A stretch of 64,000 nucleotides of DNA from Maricaulis sp048268525 (lineage in GTDB: Bacteria > Pseudomonadota > Alphaproteobacteria > Caulobacterales > Maricaulaceae): assembly GCF_048268525.1 (NCBI RefSeq), contig NZ_JBLWVH010000002.1, forward strand, positions 124,001 to 188,000, written 5' to 3'. This document shows positions 7,990-15,906 of this stretch, piece after piece. The position numbers were made by a program, and so were the translations under genes. The number at the start of each line of letters is the position of its first letter. The stretch's first letter is position 1. The notes under the pieces are model-generated. The model had not been told where the DNA came from and made no database searches. It saw only the letters and a list, made by a program, of their open reading frames with translations.

Positions 7990-8042
7990 CCGGCAAAATT
8001 TGACCACCCGGGCATATGTGCCCCGGCAATCCCTGGTGGTCA
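7990..8042 (+). promoter_or_regulatory. FlbD-like site with nested inverted repeats upstream of flagellin 3
   Basis: CCGGCAAAATTTG (7990-8002) resembles the palindrome upstream of flagellin 2. It runs into an inverted repeat TGACCACC (8001-8008)/GGTGGTCA (8035-8042) that encloses GGGCA-TATG-TGCCC. The cluster lies about 75-125 bp upstream of the sigma-54 promoter, as expected for an FlbD enhancer. Confidence 0.6.
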
Positions 8043-8112
8043 CATCCCCGCCGCGCGGCCTGGGCCTTCCTTATCCAATTGAATTATCGTACTTTTTTAC
8101 GGCGTTCCAAAA

Positions 8113-8128
8113 CGGCACGCCTCTTGCG
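8113..8128 (+). promoter_or_regulatory. sigma-54 promoter of flagellin 3
   Basis: CGGCACGCCTCTTGCG matches the sigma-54 consensus except for the first T, with GG (8114) and GC (8126) correctly spaced. Predicted start near 8140, a leader of about 46 nt. Confidence 0.85.
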
Positions 8129-8185
8129 CATACCGGTTCGAACAGCCGCTGAATGGCGGTTACTGAGAACGCGGGAGAATGTCGC

Positions 8186-9019
8186 ATGACCATGAGCGTC
8201 CACACCAATACCGGAGCAATGATCGCTCTTCAGAACCTGAACAAGACCAATGACGACATGTTGGGCGTTCAGAACCGGATCAATACCGGCCTGAAAATTG
8301 GCGGCGCGAAGGATAACGCTGCCATCTATGCCGTTGCCCAGGGCATGCGCGCAGACATTCGCGCACTGGAAGCCGTGCAGAGCGGTCTCGACCGGGCCTC
8401 GACAATTGGTGATGTCGCCCTGGCCGCTGGCGAGTCGATCTCTGATCTTCTTGTTCAGATGCGTGAGAAGGCGACGGCAGCGATGGACCCGTCGCTCGAT
8501 ACTTTCTCCCGCGCGGCCTACGACTCCGATTTCAAGGCTCTGCTCGATCAGATCAGCGGCATTCTCCAGAACGCGGAGTTTGATGGTGCCAACATTCTTG
8601 ACGGCTCGATCTCGAGCGGCATCGAATTCCTGGCCGATGCCGACGCGGCACGGTCGGTGACGCTCAAGTCGCAGGACATGAGTATTGGCGGCGCCATCCT
8701 GACGATTGCAGCGACGGCCAGCCTCGGTTCTGTGACTCTCGCGACCAATGCGGTAGCGGCTATCAAGACGTCGCTGGAGAACGTCAACCAGTCGCTTGCC
8801 AATCTCGGCTCCGACACCAAGAAACTGGAAGCCCATTCCAATTTCGTCGGCAAGCTGATGGACTCGCTGACCCGCGGTGTCGGTGACCTCGTCGATGCCG
8901 ACCTCGCGGTCGAAAGTGCAAAACTGCAGGCCCTGCAGGTCAAGCAGCAACTGGGGGTCCAGGCCTTGTCGATCGCCAATGGCCAGCCTCAGATCATCCT
9001 CAACCTGTTCGGCGGTTAA
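8186..9019 (+). CDS. flagellin 3 (divergent paralogue)
   Basis: 277 residues from the ATG at 8186, eight bases after GGGAG; an ATG at 8192 is also possible. It keeps the D0/D1 ends (SVHTNTGAMIALQNLNKTN and QALQVKQQLGVQALSIANG) but differs from flagellins 1 and 2 in the middle (GGAKDNAAIYAVAQGM, MDPSLDTFSRAAYDSDFKAL). Its own promoter and FlbD-like site imply separate timing. In Caulobacter, divergent flagellins occupy distinct filament zones near the hook; a similar role here is inference. Confidence 0.95.
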   Translation: MTMSVHTNTGAMIALQNLNKTNDDMLGVQNRINTGLKIGGAKDNAAIYAVAQGMRADIRALEAVQSGLDRASTIGDVALAAGESISDLLVQMREKATAAMDPSLDTFSRAAYDSDFKALLDQISGILQNAEFDGANILDGSISSGIEFLADADAARSVTLKSQDMSIGGAILTIAATASLGSVTLATNAVAAIKTSLENVNQSLANLGSDTKKLEAHSNFVGKLMDSLTRGVGDLVDADLAVESAKLQALQVKQQLGVQALSIANGQPQIILNLFGG

Positions 9020-9048
9020 CCCGCCCACCCACCTCCACCACCACGGCG

Positions 9049-9080
9049 CGGCCTCCGGTTCTCCGGGGGCCGTTTCCGTT
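9049..9080 (+). terminator. terminator-like hairpin after flagellin 3
   Basis: CGGCCTCCGG pairs with CCGGGGGCCG (one wobble) around TTCT, followed by a broken U-rich tract (TTTCCGTTT). Confidence 0.7.
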
Positions 9081-9157
9081 TGAGCGACTCAATCCATCAT
9101 TTCCGTCATCATGGCGGTTGAGAGTTGCCTCGCCGGGATCCGCAGGGAGTATTGCTC

Positions 9158-10324
9158 ATGCCCAAAAGGTTTCTGCCCTATGGCCGCCAATCGATCGACG
9201 AAACCGATATCAAGGCTGTGGTTGACGTCCTGCGCAGCGATTGGCTGACCACAGGCCCCACAATCGATGCCCTGGAGGCCGAGTTCGCCGGCATAGTCGG
9301 CGCGGAGCATGCGGTCGCCTGCTCAAACGGGACCACGGCCCTTCATCTCGCCCTGGCGGCGGAAGGGGTTGGGCCCGGTGATACCTGTATCGTTCCGGCA
9401 ATAACCTTCATGGCCACCGCCAATGCGGCGCTCTATTGCGGCGCCGATGTCGTGTTCGCCGATGTGGACCCAGACACCGGATTGATGACGCCGGACAGTC
9501 TCGCTGCGGCGCTGGAGCGCGCTGGCGGCAAGGCCCGCGCCGTCCTGCCTGTCCACCTGGCCGGGCAGTGCGAAGCCATGGACGACCTCGCCGCGATTGC
9601 CGGCAGGTCAGGCGCGGTAGTGGTCGAGGATGCCTGCCATGCAGTCGGCTCGCGCTGGAAAGGACAGCGTGTTGGCGGTTGTCTCCATTCACGGGCAGCC
9701 TGTTTCTCATTCCATCCGGTCAAGACCATCGCGGCCGGAGAGGGCGGCATGGTGACGACGAATGACCCCGAATTGGCGCGCCGTTTGCGCCAGTTGCGCA
9801 GCCATGGCATCGAGCGGGACGCCGCGCGCCATCAGCGCCGGGACGATGAGCCCTGGTGGCACGAGATGCAGGTCCTCGGCTGGAACTACCGCCTCAGCGA
9901 CATTCAGGCGGCCCTGGCCTTGTCGCAACTGCATCGGCTTGACAGTTTTGCGAGCCGGCGCACAGCTCTGTCGCGGGCCTATGACGTGGCGTTGGCGGAC
10001 GCTGGCATACCGGTCGCGCCGCTCGCTCGGACCCCTGACTGTGAACCGTGCCTGCACCTCTACCCGGTCCGGATCGACTTCGACGGGATCGGGCAAAGCC
10101 GCGCCTCGGTGATGTCGGGCCTGGCCGAGCAGGGCGTTGGTAGCCAGGTGCATTACATTCCGGTCAACCAGCAGCCTTATTACATCGCCCGCTATGGTCG
10201 GCAGGTCCTGCCAGGTGCGCAGTCCTACTATCAGCGCACACTGTCGCTACCGCTCTATGTCGACATGCTCGATGAGGATCCGGCCCATGTGGTCGATGCC
10301 CTTGCGAGGGTCGTGAGCCGCTAG
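9158..10324 (+). CDS. pseC: PseC-like UDP-4-amino-4,6-dideoxy-N-acetyl-altrosamine transaminase
   Basis: 388 residues of the DegT/DnrJ/EryC1 PLP aminotransferase family. The ATG at 9158 follows AGGGAG; the longer frame needs a TTG. Features: SNGTTALHLAL near residue 58 (PLP phosphate binding), EDACHAVGS, and Lys189 in FHPVKTIAAGEGG as the Schiff-base lysine. It would aminate C4 of the keto sugar made by PseB, using glutamate. Its TAG stop shares the palindrome CTAG with the stop of pseB on the other strand, so the two are convergent with overlapping ends. Confidence 0.9.
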   Translation: MPKRFLPYGRQSIDETDIKAVVDVLRSDWLTTGPTIDALEAEFAGIVGAEHAVACSNGTTALHLALAAEGVGPGDTCIVPAITFMATANAALYCGADVVFADVDPDTGLMTPDSLAAALERAGGKARAVLPVHLAGQCEAMDDLAAIAGRSGAVVVEDACHAVGSRWKGQRVGGCLHSRAACFSFHPVKTIAAGEGGMVTTNDPELARRLRQLRSHGIERDAARHQRRDDEPWWHEMQVLGWNYRLSDIQAALALSQLHRLDSFASRRTALSRAYDVALADAGIPVAPLARTPDCEPCLHLYPVRIDFDGIGQSRASVMSGLAEQGVGSQVHYIPVNQQPYYIARYGRQVLPGAQSYYQRTLSLPLYVDMLDEDPAHVVDALARVVSR

Positions 10325-11394
10325 GCTGCCGCTGCCATGCCGATCAACTGGCGCAGTGCCGCATCGGTCAGCTGCTCGGGATTGGTATTGGACGCGTAAT
10401 TGAAGCCGTCGGGAACGAGGTGGCCACCGCTGGCAAGGTACCGGGCCGTCACCTTGGCGCCATGGGCGGGCAGGATCGCAAACCGGTCGTCCAGCTCGAT
10501 TGTGGTACGGGCATCGTCTTCCGGGATCATGATTTCGTGCAGCTTTTCGCCGGGACGGATGCCGATCACCTTGTGTGGCAGGTGCGGCGCCATGGTGCGG
10601 GCCAGATCGGCTGTACTCATCGAGGGGATCTTGGGGACGAAGATCTCGCCGCCATGGGCCATGGACAGGCTGGACAACACGAAATTGACGCCCTGCTCAA
10701 GCGTGATCCAGAACCGCGTCATGCGCGGGTCGGTGATCGGCAATTCCTTGGCGCCATTGTCGATCAGGCGGCGGAAATAGGGAATGACCGAACCGCGCGA
10801 GCCGACGACATTGCCGTATCGCACCACCGAGAAGACCGGACCGCCTTCACCGCCCATGTGCTGGGCGGCCGTGAATATTTTATCCGCCGCCAGTTTCGAG
10901 GCGCCGTAGAGATTGATCGGGTTGGCGGCCTTGTCGGTCGACAGGGCGCAGACATGTTTGACGCCGCGCTTGATGGCGGCGCGCACGACATTCTCGGCAC
11001 CCATGACATTGGTCTTGATGCATTCGAACGGATTGTATTCGGCGATCGGGACATGCTTCAGCGCGGCTGCGTGAATGACGATGTCGACATCGCGCATCGC
11101 CTGGTCGAGCCTCGATTCATCGCGAACATCGCCGATGAAATAGCGCAGGAAGGGATAGTCGCTGGGCGAAAAATCCTGAGCCATTTCATACTGTTTCAGC
11201 TCATCGCGCGAGAAGATGATCAGCTTTTTCGGCTTGTACTCGGCGCAGATGGTCTCGGTCAGCTTGCGGCCGAACGAACCCGTCCCGCCGGTGACGAGAA
11301 TGGTTTTGCCGTCGAGCGGCATGCGTGGGTCGAGGAAGGAGCGTTGGTTCATCATTTCCTCGAAAGACGCTTCGGGCACTGTCTTGTCTGACAT
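10321..11394 (-). CDS. pseB: PseB-like UDP-N-acetylglucosamine 4,6-dehydratase (inverting)
   Basis: 357 residues of the extended SDR family. TGGTGSFG (residues 35-42) is the NAD(P)-binding loop; STDKAANPINLYGASK carries the catalytic lysine of the inverting dehydratases and the YxxxK pair. It makes UDP-4-keto-6-deoxy-L-arabino-HexNAc, the first step to pseudaminic acid. The ATG at 11394 was chosen for its GAGG five bases upstream; the longer frame adds 22 unconserved residues. It is about 20-30 residues longer at the N-terminus than the Campylobacter/Helicobacter enzymes. A candidate CtrA box lies about 48 bp upstream. Confidence 0.92.
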   Translation of the reverse strand: MSDKTVPEASFEEMMNQRSFLDPRMPLDGKTILVTGGTGSFGRKLTETICAEYKPKKLIIFSRDELKQYEMAQDFSPSDYPFLRYFIGDVRDESRLDQAMRDVDIVIHAAALKHVPIAEYNPFECIKTNVMGAENVVRAAIKRGVKHVCALSTDKAANPINLYGASKLAADKIFTAAQHMGGEGGPVFSVVRYGNVVGSRGSVIPYFRRLIDNGAKELPITDPRMTRFWITLEQGVNFVLSSLSMAHGGEIFVPKIPSMSTADLARTMAPHLPHKVIGIRPGEKLHEIMIPEDDARTTIELDDRFAILPAHGAKVTARYLASGGHLVPDGFNYASNTNPEQLTDAALRQLIGMAAAA

Positions 11395-11441
11395 GCGGGC
11401 CTCGCGATTCGTATCCAGTGTCCGACGCTGCGCTGCCAAGG

Positions 11442-11456
11442 TTAACGGTGCGTTAG
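11442..11456. promoter_or_regulatory. candidate CtrA box between pseB and flaEY-like gene
   Basis: TTAA-N7-TTAG, one mismatch from the CtrA consensus. It is 48 bp upstream of the pseB ATG and about 175 bp upstream of the flaEY-like GTG, so pseB is the likelier target. Confidence 0.5.
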
Positions 11457-11632
11457 GCATGTCCGTCAGCGCTGGATACTAGCAGATTCCCGCATCTGTG
11501 AGCAGGCCTGTCATCTGTCGCTGCCGGTCGCGCTTTTGCGGACAATTTGAAGCTCCCGATTTACCTTGTCTCGCAACACTTTCTTCGTGTTTGAGGCCCA
11601 GAATGTAACGTCGAATGTAAAGGATACTCGCC

Positions 11633-14386
11633 GTGAGCGTTATCGGACTGGATGTCGGGCTTCTGACGGGGTGGTACAATTCACGTATCAGCGCCTCGCT
11701 GGCCTCGTCGACTTCATTGTCGACAGCGTCGTCTGCGCGCTCCCAGCAACCGACCGCCCCGGCGCCTTGGGAGATCGGCTCGCCGAACCTGATGACCTTG
11801 GAAGAGATGAGCCGCAAGGTTCTCGCCAACGGCATCTTCTTCAATGATCCTGACCGCGAATTCTCCGGCCTGGATGCGCCGGATGACCACAAGCAGCTTT
11901 TCTCTCTGCACCAGGGTCTTAAGCGCCTCGCTGCCCTGGCCGAGGAAGCGCAGGATAAAACGACCGCGGACAGCCGCCGTTCCTTCCTCGACAAGAGTTT
12001 CCAATCCGGTCTTGCACAACTGGACGGCTTTTTTGACGACATGGACCTGGAAGGCCTGACCCTGCTCAAGGGCGAGCAGCTGTCCAAGATCGAAAGCGAA
12101 GTCGCGATTGCGCGCGGCACGTCGCAATATACGACCGACACGATCCACACCGGTGATTTTGATGCCGAAGTCGCCAGCCTGACAGGCGATGTCCAGTTCT
12201 CGATTTCGGTGAAGAAAAGCGGCGTTACCCAGACCATCGACATCAATCTGGCCGACATGGGCGCGACAACGCGAAATCTCGACAACATTTCCGATCACAT
12301 CAACACCCGGCTGGAAGCCGCTGGCGTGCTCTCGCGCTTCGAGCGCACCAAGATCGGCGAAGAAAATGATGTCGGTGTCGTTCCCGGTAATAACTACGGT
12401 TTCCAGATTTCCGGTGTCTCGACGGAAACCATTTCCTTCTCCGCTGCAGCCGCCGAGCCGGCGCTCTATTTTGCGGGCGTTTCGGGCATCAATGACAGTG
12501 CGGGTGGACAGGTCGTGAAACTGACCGACCTGGCCAGCGGAACACCCCAGACCGGTTACACCACCCGATTCAGCGCTGATCCGAGCACCTCTGAAGTCGC
12601 CGTCGTCGGCGGTGAAGAGGGCGAAACCCGTATCAAGCAGGAAGACAATCCGCTCGAAATCCACGCAACGACAGCGTCGGCTGACGGTGGCATTTTCGTT
12701 GTCGGTCATGCCTCGGCCTCGACCGATGGTCAGGTGCTCAAAGGTGAGCAGGACCTGATCCTGGCCAAGTATGACTCGACCGGCAATCGCGTCTGGAGCC
12801 GTGTGCTCGGCGCAGCCGAAAGTGCGCAGGGGCTGTCGATCGCGACCGATTCCAGCGGCAATGTAGTTGTCGCCGGCAAGGTCGAGGGCGGTCTCGGTGA
12901 CACAACCAATGTTGGCGGCAGTGACAGCGTCGTGGTCAAATATTCTGCCAGCGGTGTGGAGCAATGGACCCAGCGCTTCGGCGGGACCAAGGATGATCAG
13001 GCGGCCACCGTTGCGATCGGGGATGACGGCACGGTTTATGTGGCCGGCAAGTCGGCAAGCGCGTTCGGCGGTGATGCCCATGAGGGCGGGAATTCGGACG
13101 GCTATATCCGCGCCATCGATACCAGCGGCACCACCTTGTGGACGCGCCGGGTCGGATCGGCCGGCGATGAGTCGGTGTCGGCAATTGCCATCGCCGATGA
13201 CGGCAATCTGGTCGTGGCCAGCGAAGAGGATGGCCACGCCGTGCTGCGCAAGTTCGATGTCAGTGACGATACCTCTGCTGCGATCTGGGAGCAGGACCTT
13301 GGTGACCTCGATGATGGCCGTGTCGGTGGTCTCGCGATTGACGCCACCGGCATTTATCTTACCGGCGCGGCGGGCGACGCATTCGCACCGACGGCTCCGG
13401 TTTCCGCCCATGCGGGCGGTGTGCGCGACGCATTCGTGATGAAGCTGTCCGATGGCGGCGCGCCGACCACCGACTTCCTGACCTTTGTCGGTTCCGACAA
13501 GGATGACAGCGCCGCCGGCGTTCAGGTGCATGACGGCAAGATCTACATCGCCGGCAAGACGCTGGGCGGCATCAATGGCGATACGCTGAATGGCGAGCGC
13601 GATGCGTTCGCGGCCCAGCTTGATGCGTCGACCGGCGCGCTCGACTGGTCCACCCAGATTTCCGGTCGCGGTGGTCTGGCCGATGCCAAGGGCATCGCCC
13701 TGTCGACCACCGATGACAGCGTGCTCGACGCGCTTGGTCTGCCGACCGGCACGCTGACCTATTCCGACAGCCGCTTGGTCACGGACCGCAGCTCTGCCCG
13801 TGAGGACGACTTCTTCTATGTTTCGGTGAACGGCGACCGTCGCAAGAAAATCTCCATCGACGCCAATGACACGATGCGGTCGCTCAGCTTCAAGATCAAC
13901 GCGAAACTGGTCCTGGACGGAACCGCTGATGTACGTCGTTCGAGCGAGGGTGACATGCTGCGTATCAAGGCGGCGGAAGGCTCCAAGATCGAGCTGTTCG
14001 CTGGCAGCGAAGGCCGCGACCTCCTGAAATCGCTGGGCATCTCGGCTGGCGCGATCGTCAATACGGGTTCGCTCCTGGATGATGATGACAAGACGACGGA
14101 TGCACCGCCCCTGTTCGCGCTCGATCTGCCGACGGTGATGTCGCTGTCCGATGAGGATACCGCGACCGAGGCAATGGAGGCGTTGCAGGACGCCCTGTCC
14201 AAGGTCCAGCGGGCCTACCGCGACCTGACCATGGATCCGGCGCTGAAGGAATTGCTGAACGGGCCGCAGGCCGGAAAGAAGGGCGGCACCGTGCCAGCCT
14301 ACTACAATGCCCAGCTGGCCAATTACCAGGCGGGACTGGCCCGCTTGAACTCCGGCGGCGGCAGCCAGGCCGGACTCTTCCTCTAG
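11633..14386 (+). CDS. flaEY: FlaEY-like protein: beta-propeller flanked by flagellin-hook-like modules
   Basis: 917 residues from a GTG with AAGGA nearby. Residues of about 185-240 (VQFSISVKKSG, then NISDHINTRLEAAG) and 725-800 (FFYVSVNGDRR, then TMRSLSFKINAKL, LRIKAAEGSKIELFAG and LLKSLGISAG) resemble the IN-type modules of FliD/FlgK hook-associated proteins. Between them, about 340-690, are SBBP-type propeller blades (SGNVVVAGKVEGGLG, DGTVYVAGKSASAFGG). A helical tail (842-917) ends the protein. No signal peptide, as for type III exported flagellar proteins. FlaEY in Caulobacter is encoded in the flagellin cluster and affects flagellin and chemotaxis gene expression; the assignment rests on position and size, not alignment. 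Its stop overlaps that of the next gene through CTAG. Confidence 0.55.
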   Translation: MSVIGLDVGLLTGWYNSRISASLASSTSLSTASSARSQQPTAPAPWEIGSPNLMTLEEMSRKVLANGIFFNDPDREFSGLDAPDDHKQLFSLHQGLKRLAALAEEAQDKTTADSRRSFLDKSFQSGLAQLDGFFDDMDLEGLTLLKGEQLSKIESEVAIARGTSQYTTDTIHTGDFDAEVASLTGDVQFSISVKKSGVTQTIDINLADMGATTRNLDNISDHINTRLEAAGVLSRFERTKIGEENDVGVVPGNNYGFQISGVSTETISFSAAAAEPALYFAGVSGINDSAGGQVVKLTDLASGTPQTGYTTRFSADPSTSEVAVVGGEEGETRIKQEDNPLEIHATTASADGGIFVVGHASASTDGQVLKGEQDLILAKYDSTGNRVWSRVLGAAESAQGLSIATDSSGNVVVAGKVEGGLGDTTNVGGSDSVVVKYSASGVEQWTQRFGGTKDDQAATVAIGDDGTVYVAGKSASAFGGDAHEGGNSDGYIRAIDTSGTTLWTRRVGSAGDESVSAIAIADDGNLVVASEEDGHAVLRKFDVSDDTSAAIWEQDLGDLDDGRVGGLAIDATGIYLTGAAGDAFAPTAPVSAHAGGVRDAFVMKLSDGGAPTTDFLTFVGSDKDDSAAGVQVHDGKIYIAGKTLGGINGDTLNGERDAFAAQLDASTGALDWSTQISGRGGLADAKGIALSTTDDSVLDALGLPTGTLTYSDSRLVTDRSSAREDDFFYVSVNGDRRKKISIDANDTMRSLSFKINAKLVLDGTADVRRSSEGDMLRIKAAEGSKIELFAGSEGRDLLKSLGISAGAIVNTGSLLDDDDKTTDAPPLFALDLPTVMSLSDEDTATEAMEALQDALSKVQRAYRDLTMDPALKELLNGPQAGKKGGTVPAYYNAQLANYQAGLARLNSGGGSQAGLFL

Positions 14387-15054
14387 TCAGTCTTTACAAA
14401 CTGCATCACCAGCAAGCGCGGCACAGCTCTGGCGCCGACGGTGAGGGCGCTGTCGGCTGGCTCACGCAGGTCGACCAGCCGCAGGCCGGCGTCGCAGGCG
14501 GCCGCACAGTAATCGGCGACGCCGTGATACCAGGCATCAACGCGCACCTCCTTGCCGTCAGCCTGCTCGAAACGGGCCTGGCTGCCCTGCAGTTGGCGGA
14601 AGGGGTGGAGCTCAGCGAGATACAGCAACCCGCCCGGCCGCAGGACACGGGCAGCCTCACTGACGACCGGCGCCAGTACTTCGATATGCTCGAGGACCAG
14701 ATTGCCAATGACAAGGTCGACCGACCCGCTCTTGAGCGGCCAGGTCGAGGTCACATCGTGTTCGAGGAATTGCACGCGAGCGCCGAGCTGTCTGCTTCGC
14801 GCCTGGTCGAGCATCCCCGGTGACAGGTCCATTGCCAGGACCTGGTCAGCGTGCCGGGCCAGAAAAGCGGTGTTTTTGCCAGTCCCGGCCCCGAATTCCA
14901 CCACATTCTTGCCGGTCAGCTCGAGGTTCGCCTCCATGAGGCATCGCGCATCGAGGTCGCGGGTTTTGTTGTGATCGCTGTCATATCGCTCGGCCCACAG
15001 ATCGTAGGCCTGTCTTACAGGTGTGTCGGAGGACTGGCTCATGGCAAAGGGCAT
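14383..15054 (-). CDS. class I SAM-dependent methyltransferase
   Basis: About 223 residues (start at 15054, or 15042 at MSQSS; neither has a clear ribosome site). VVEFGAGTGKNTAFLA is SAM motif I, and DLVIGNLVLEHI then VLRPGGLLYLAELHP are the post-I and motif III segments of the Methyltransf_11 type. The substrate is unknown. It is wedged tail-to-tail against the flaEY-like gene and lies just downstream, on the same strand, of the flgI-flgJ-flbY operon (gap about 70 bp), so it may be co-transcribed. Methylation of flagellin lysines or of the flagellin sugar is possible but not shown. Confidence 0.85.
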   Translation of the reverse strand: MPFAMSQSSDTPVRQAYDLWAERYDSDHNKTRDLDARCLMEANLELTGKNVVEFGAGTGKNTAFLARHADQVLAMDLSPGMLDQARSRQLGARVQFLEHDVTSTWPLKSGSVDLVIGNLVLEHIEVLAPVVSEAARVLRPGGLLYLAELHPFRQLQGSQARFEQADGKEVRVDAWYHGVADYCAAACDAGLRLVDLREPADSALTVGARAVPRLLVMQFVKTD

Positions 15055-15125
15055 GCCGCAGCCGGCCTGATCAGGCAAGATTGCCGCCCGCTCACGGACA
15101 GTCTAGCGCGATCAGCTGGTCCAGG

Positions 15126-15575
15126 TCAGGCAGTGCGGTTGACCGCGATAGCGAAATTGCCGCCTCGCCCGGTCTGCTGCGACGCGCCGGGACCATAACC
15201 ACCAGCGGTCGACCGTTGTCTCGCGGCCTCGTCGGCGATTGCCTTTACGACCCCTTCGGTGACGGTCTTCAGCGCGCCGACGATCCGGCCATTCTCTGCC
15301 AGTGACTCGTGAAAGCGGGTCGTTGCATCGCGCAAGGCTTGCTTGATCGGTGCCGGAGCGCCGGAAAAGCGCGCCGGCTCCTTGCGGGCGCGGGCGACCT
15401 CGGCGCGATAGATGTTCGCCAGCTGGGATTTTTCGTCCTGCAGGCCCAGCGCGTCGTGCGGACGGCGGTCCTGGAACAGGCGGGTTTCCTCATTGATCAG
15501 GTCGGTCAGGCGACGGGTCAGCTTGAGCAGGCCCTCAGCGCGTTCAGCCGGATTGCCGGCAGCAAGTTCGGTCAT
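15126..15575 (-). CDS. flbY: FlbY-like / FlgN-type flagellar protein
   Basis: 149 residues with GGGGAGA eight bases before the ATG. It is mostly helical and charged: LLKLTRRLTDLINEETRLFQ and LGLQDEKSQLANIYRAEVAR, the pattern of FlbY/FlgN proteins, which are cytoplasmic chaperone-like factors for hook-associated proteins. The C-terminal tail is Gly-rich (STAGGYGPGASQQTGRGG). It is third in flgI-flgJ-flbY, the order known in Caulobacter. Assignment rests on length, helical character and operon position. Confidence 0.75.
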   Translation of the reverse strand: MTELAAGNPAERAEGLLKLTRRLTDLINEETRLFQDRRPHDALGLQDEKSQLANIYRAEVARARKEPARFSGAPAPIKQALRDATTRFHESLAENGRIVGALKTVTEGVVKAIADEAARQRSTAGGYGPGASQQTGRGGNFAIAVNRTA

Positions 15576-15577
15576 GA

Positions 15578-15904
15578 TTAGATCTCCCCGGTTTCCTGAT
15601 AGCGCAGGATTTCTGATGTCAGGCGGTCGGCGAGGCCGAGTCCGCCGGACTGGGCCATCACCTTGGCGTATTCCTCGTGAAGCAGGCCGGTGAAGGCGCG
15701 CTCGCCCGAGCCGCCACCAAACGGGTTTTCCTCGCCGGTCTGGGCGAACATCTGCTCGATCATCTGCGACAGGAAGAAGCTCTCGAAGTCCTCGGCAATG
15801 GCGCGGGCTTCGGTCTCGTTGCGAGCTCCGCCGACATTGGGAGCACCCTGGGCGCGGCCGGCGCCGGTGGCATTGGCGAGTTGCAGTTCCAGCATGCCGT
15901 CCAT
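15578..15904 (-). CDS. flgJ: FlgJ-type rod-binding protein (no muramidase domain)
   Basis: 108 residues. AIAEDFESFFLSQMIEQMF and FTGLLHEEYAKVMAQSGGLG make the conserved Rod-binding (FlgJ N-terminal) domain. The C-terminal peptidoglycan-hydrolase domain of enterobacterial FlgJ is absent, which is normal in alphaproteobacteria, where a separate enzyme opens the wall. It starts 2 bp after flgI and ends 2 bp before flbY. Confidence 0.9.
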   Translation of the reverse strand: MDGMLELQLANATGAGRAQGAPNVGGARNETEARAIAEDFESFFLSQMIEQMFAQTGEENPFGGGSGERAFTGLLHEEYAKVMAQSGGLGLADRLTSEILRYQETGEI

Positions 15905-15906
15905 GA

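Noticed and set aside
11540..11560. Possible sigma-54 promoter before the flaEY-like gene
   Set aside because: GG and TTGC are correctly spaced but the rest of the -24 element (TCG in place of CAC) does not match.
11714..13531. 605-residue antisense open frame over the flaEY-like gene
   Set aside because: Low-information composition and no domain; explained by codon bias of the sense gene with its propeller repeats.
12640..13700. Repetitive DNA in the flaEY-like gene as a possible tandem DNA repeat
   Set aside because: The repeats are at protein level (SBBP blades of similar length); the DNA copies have diverged.
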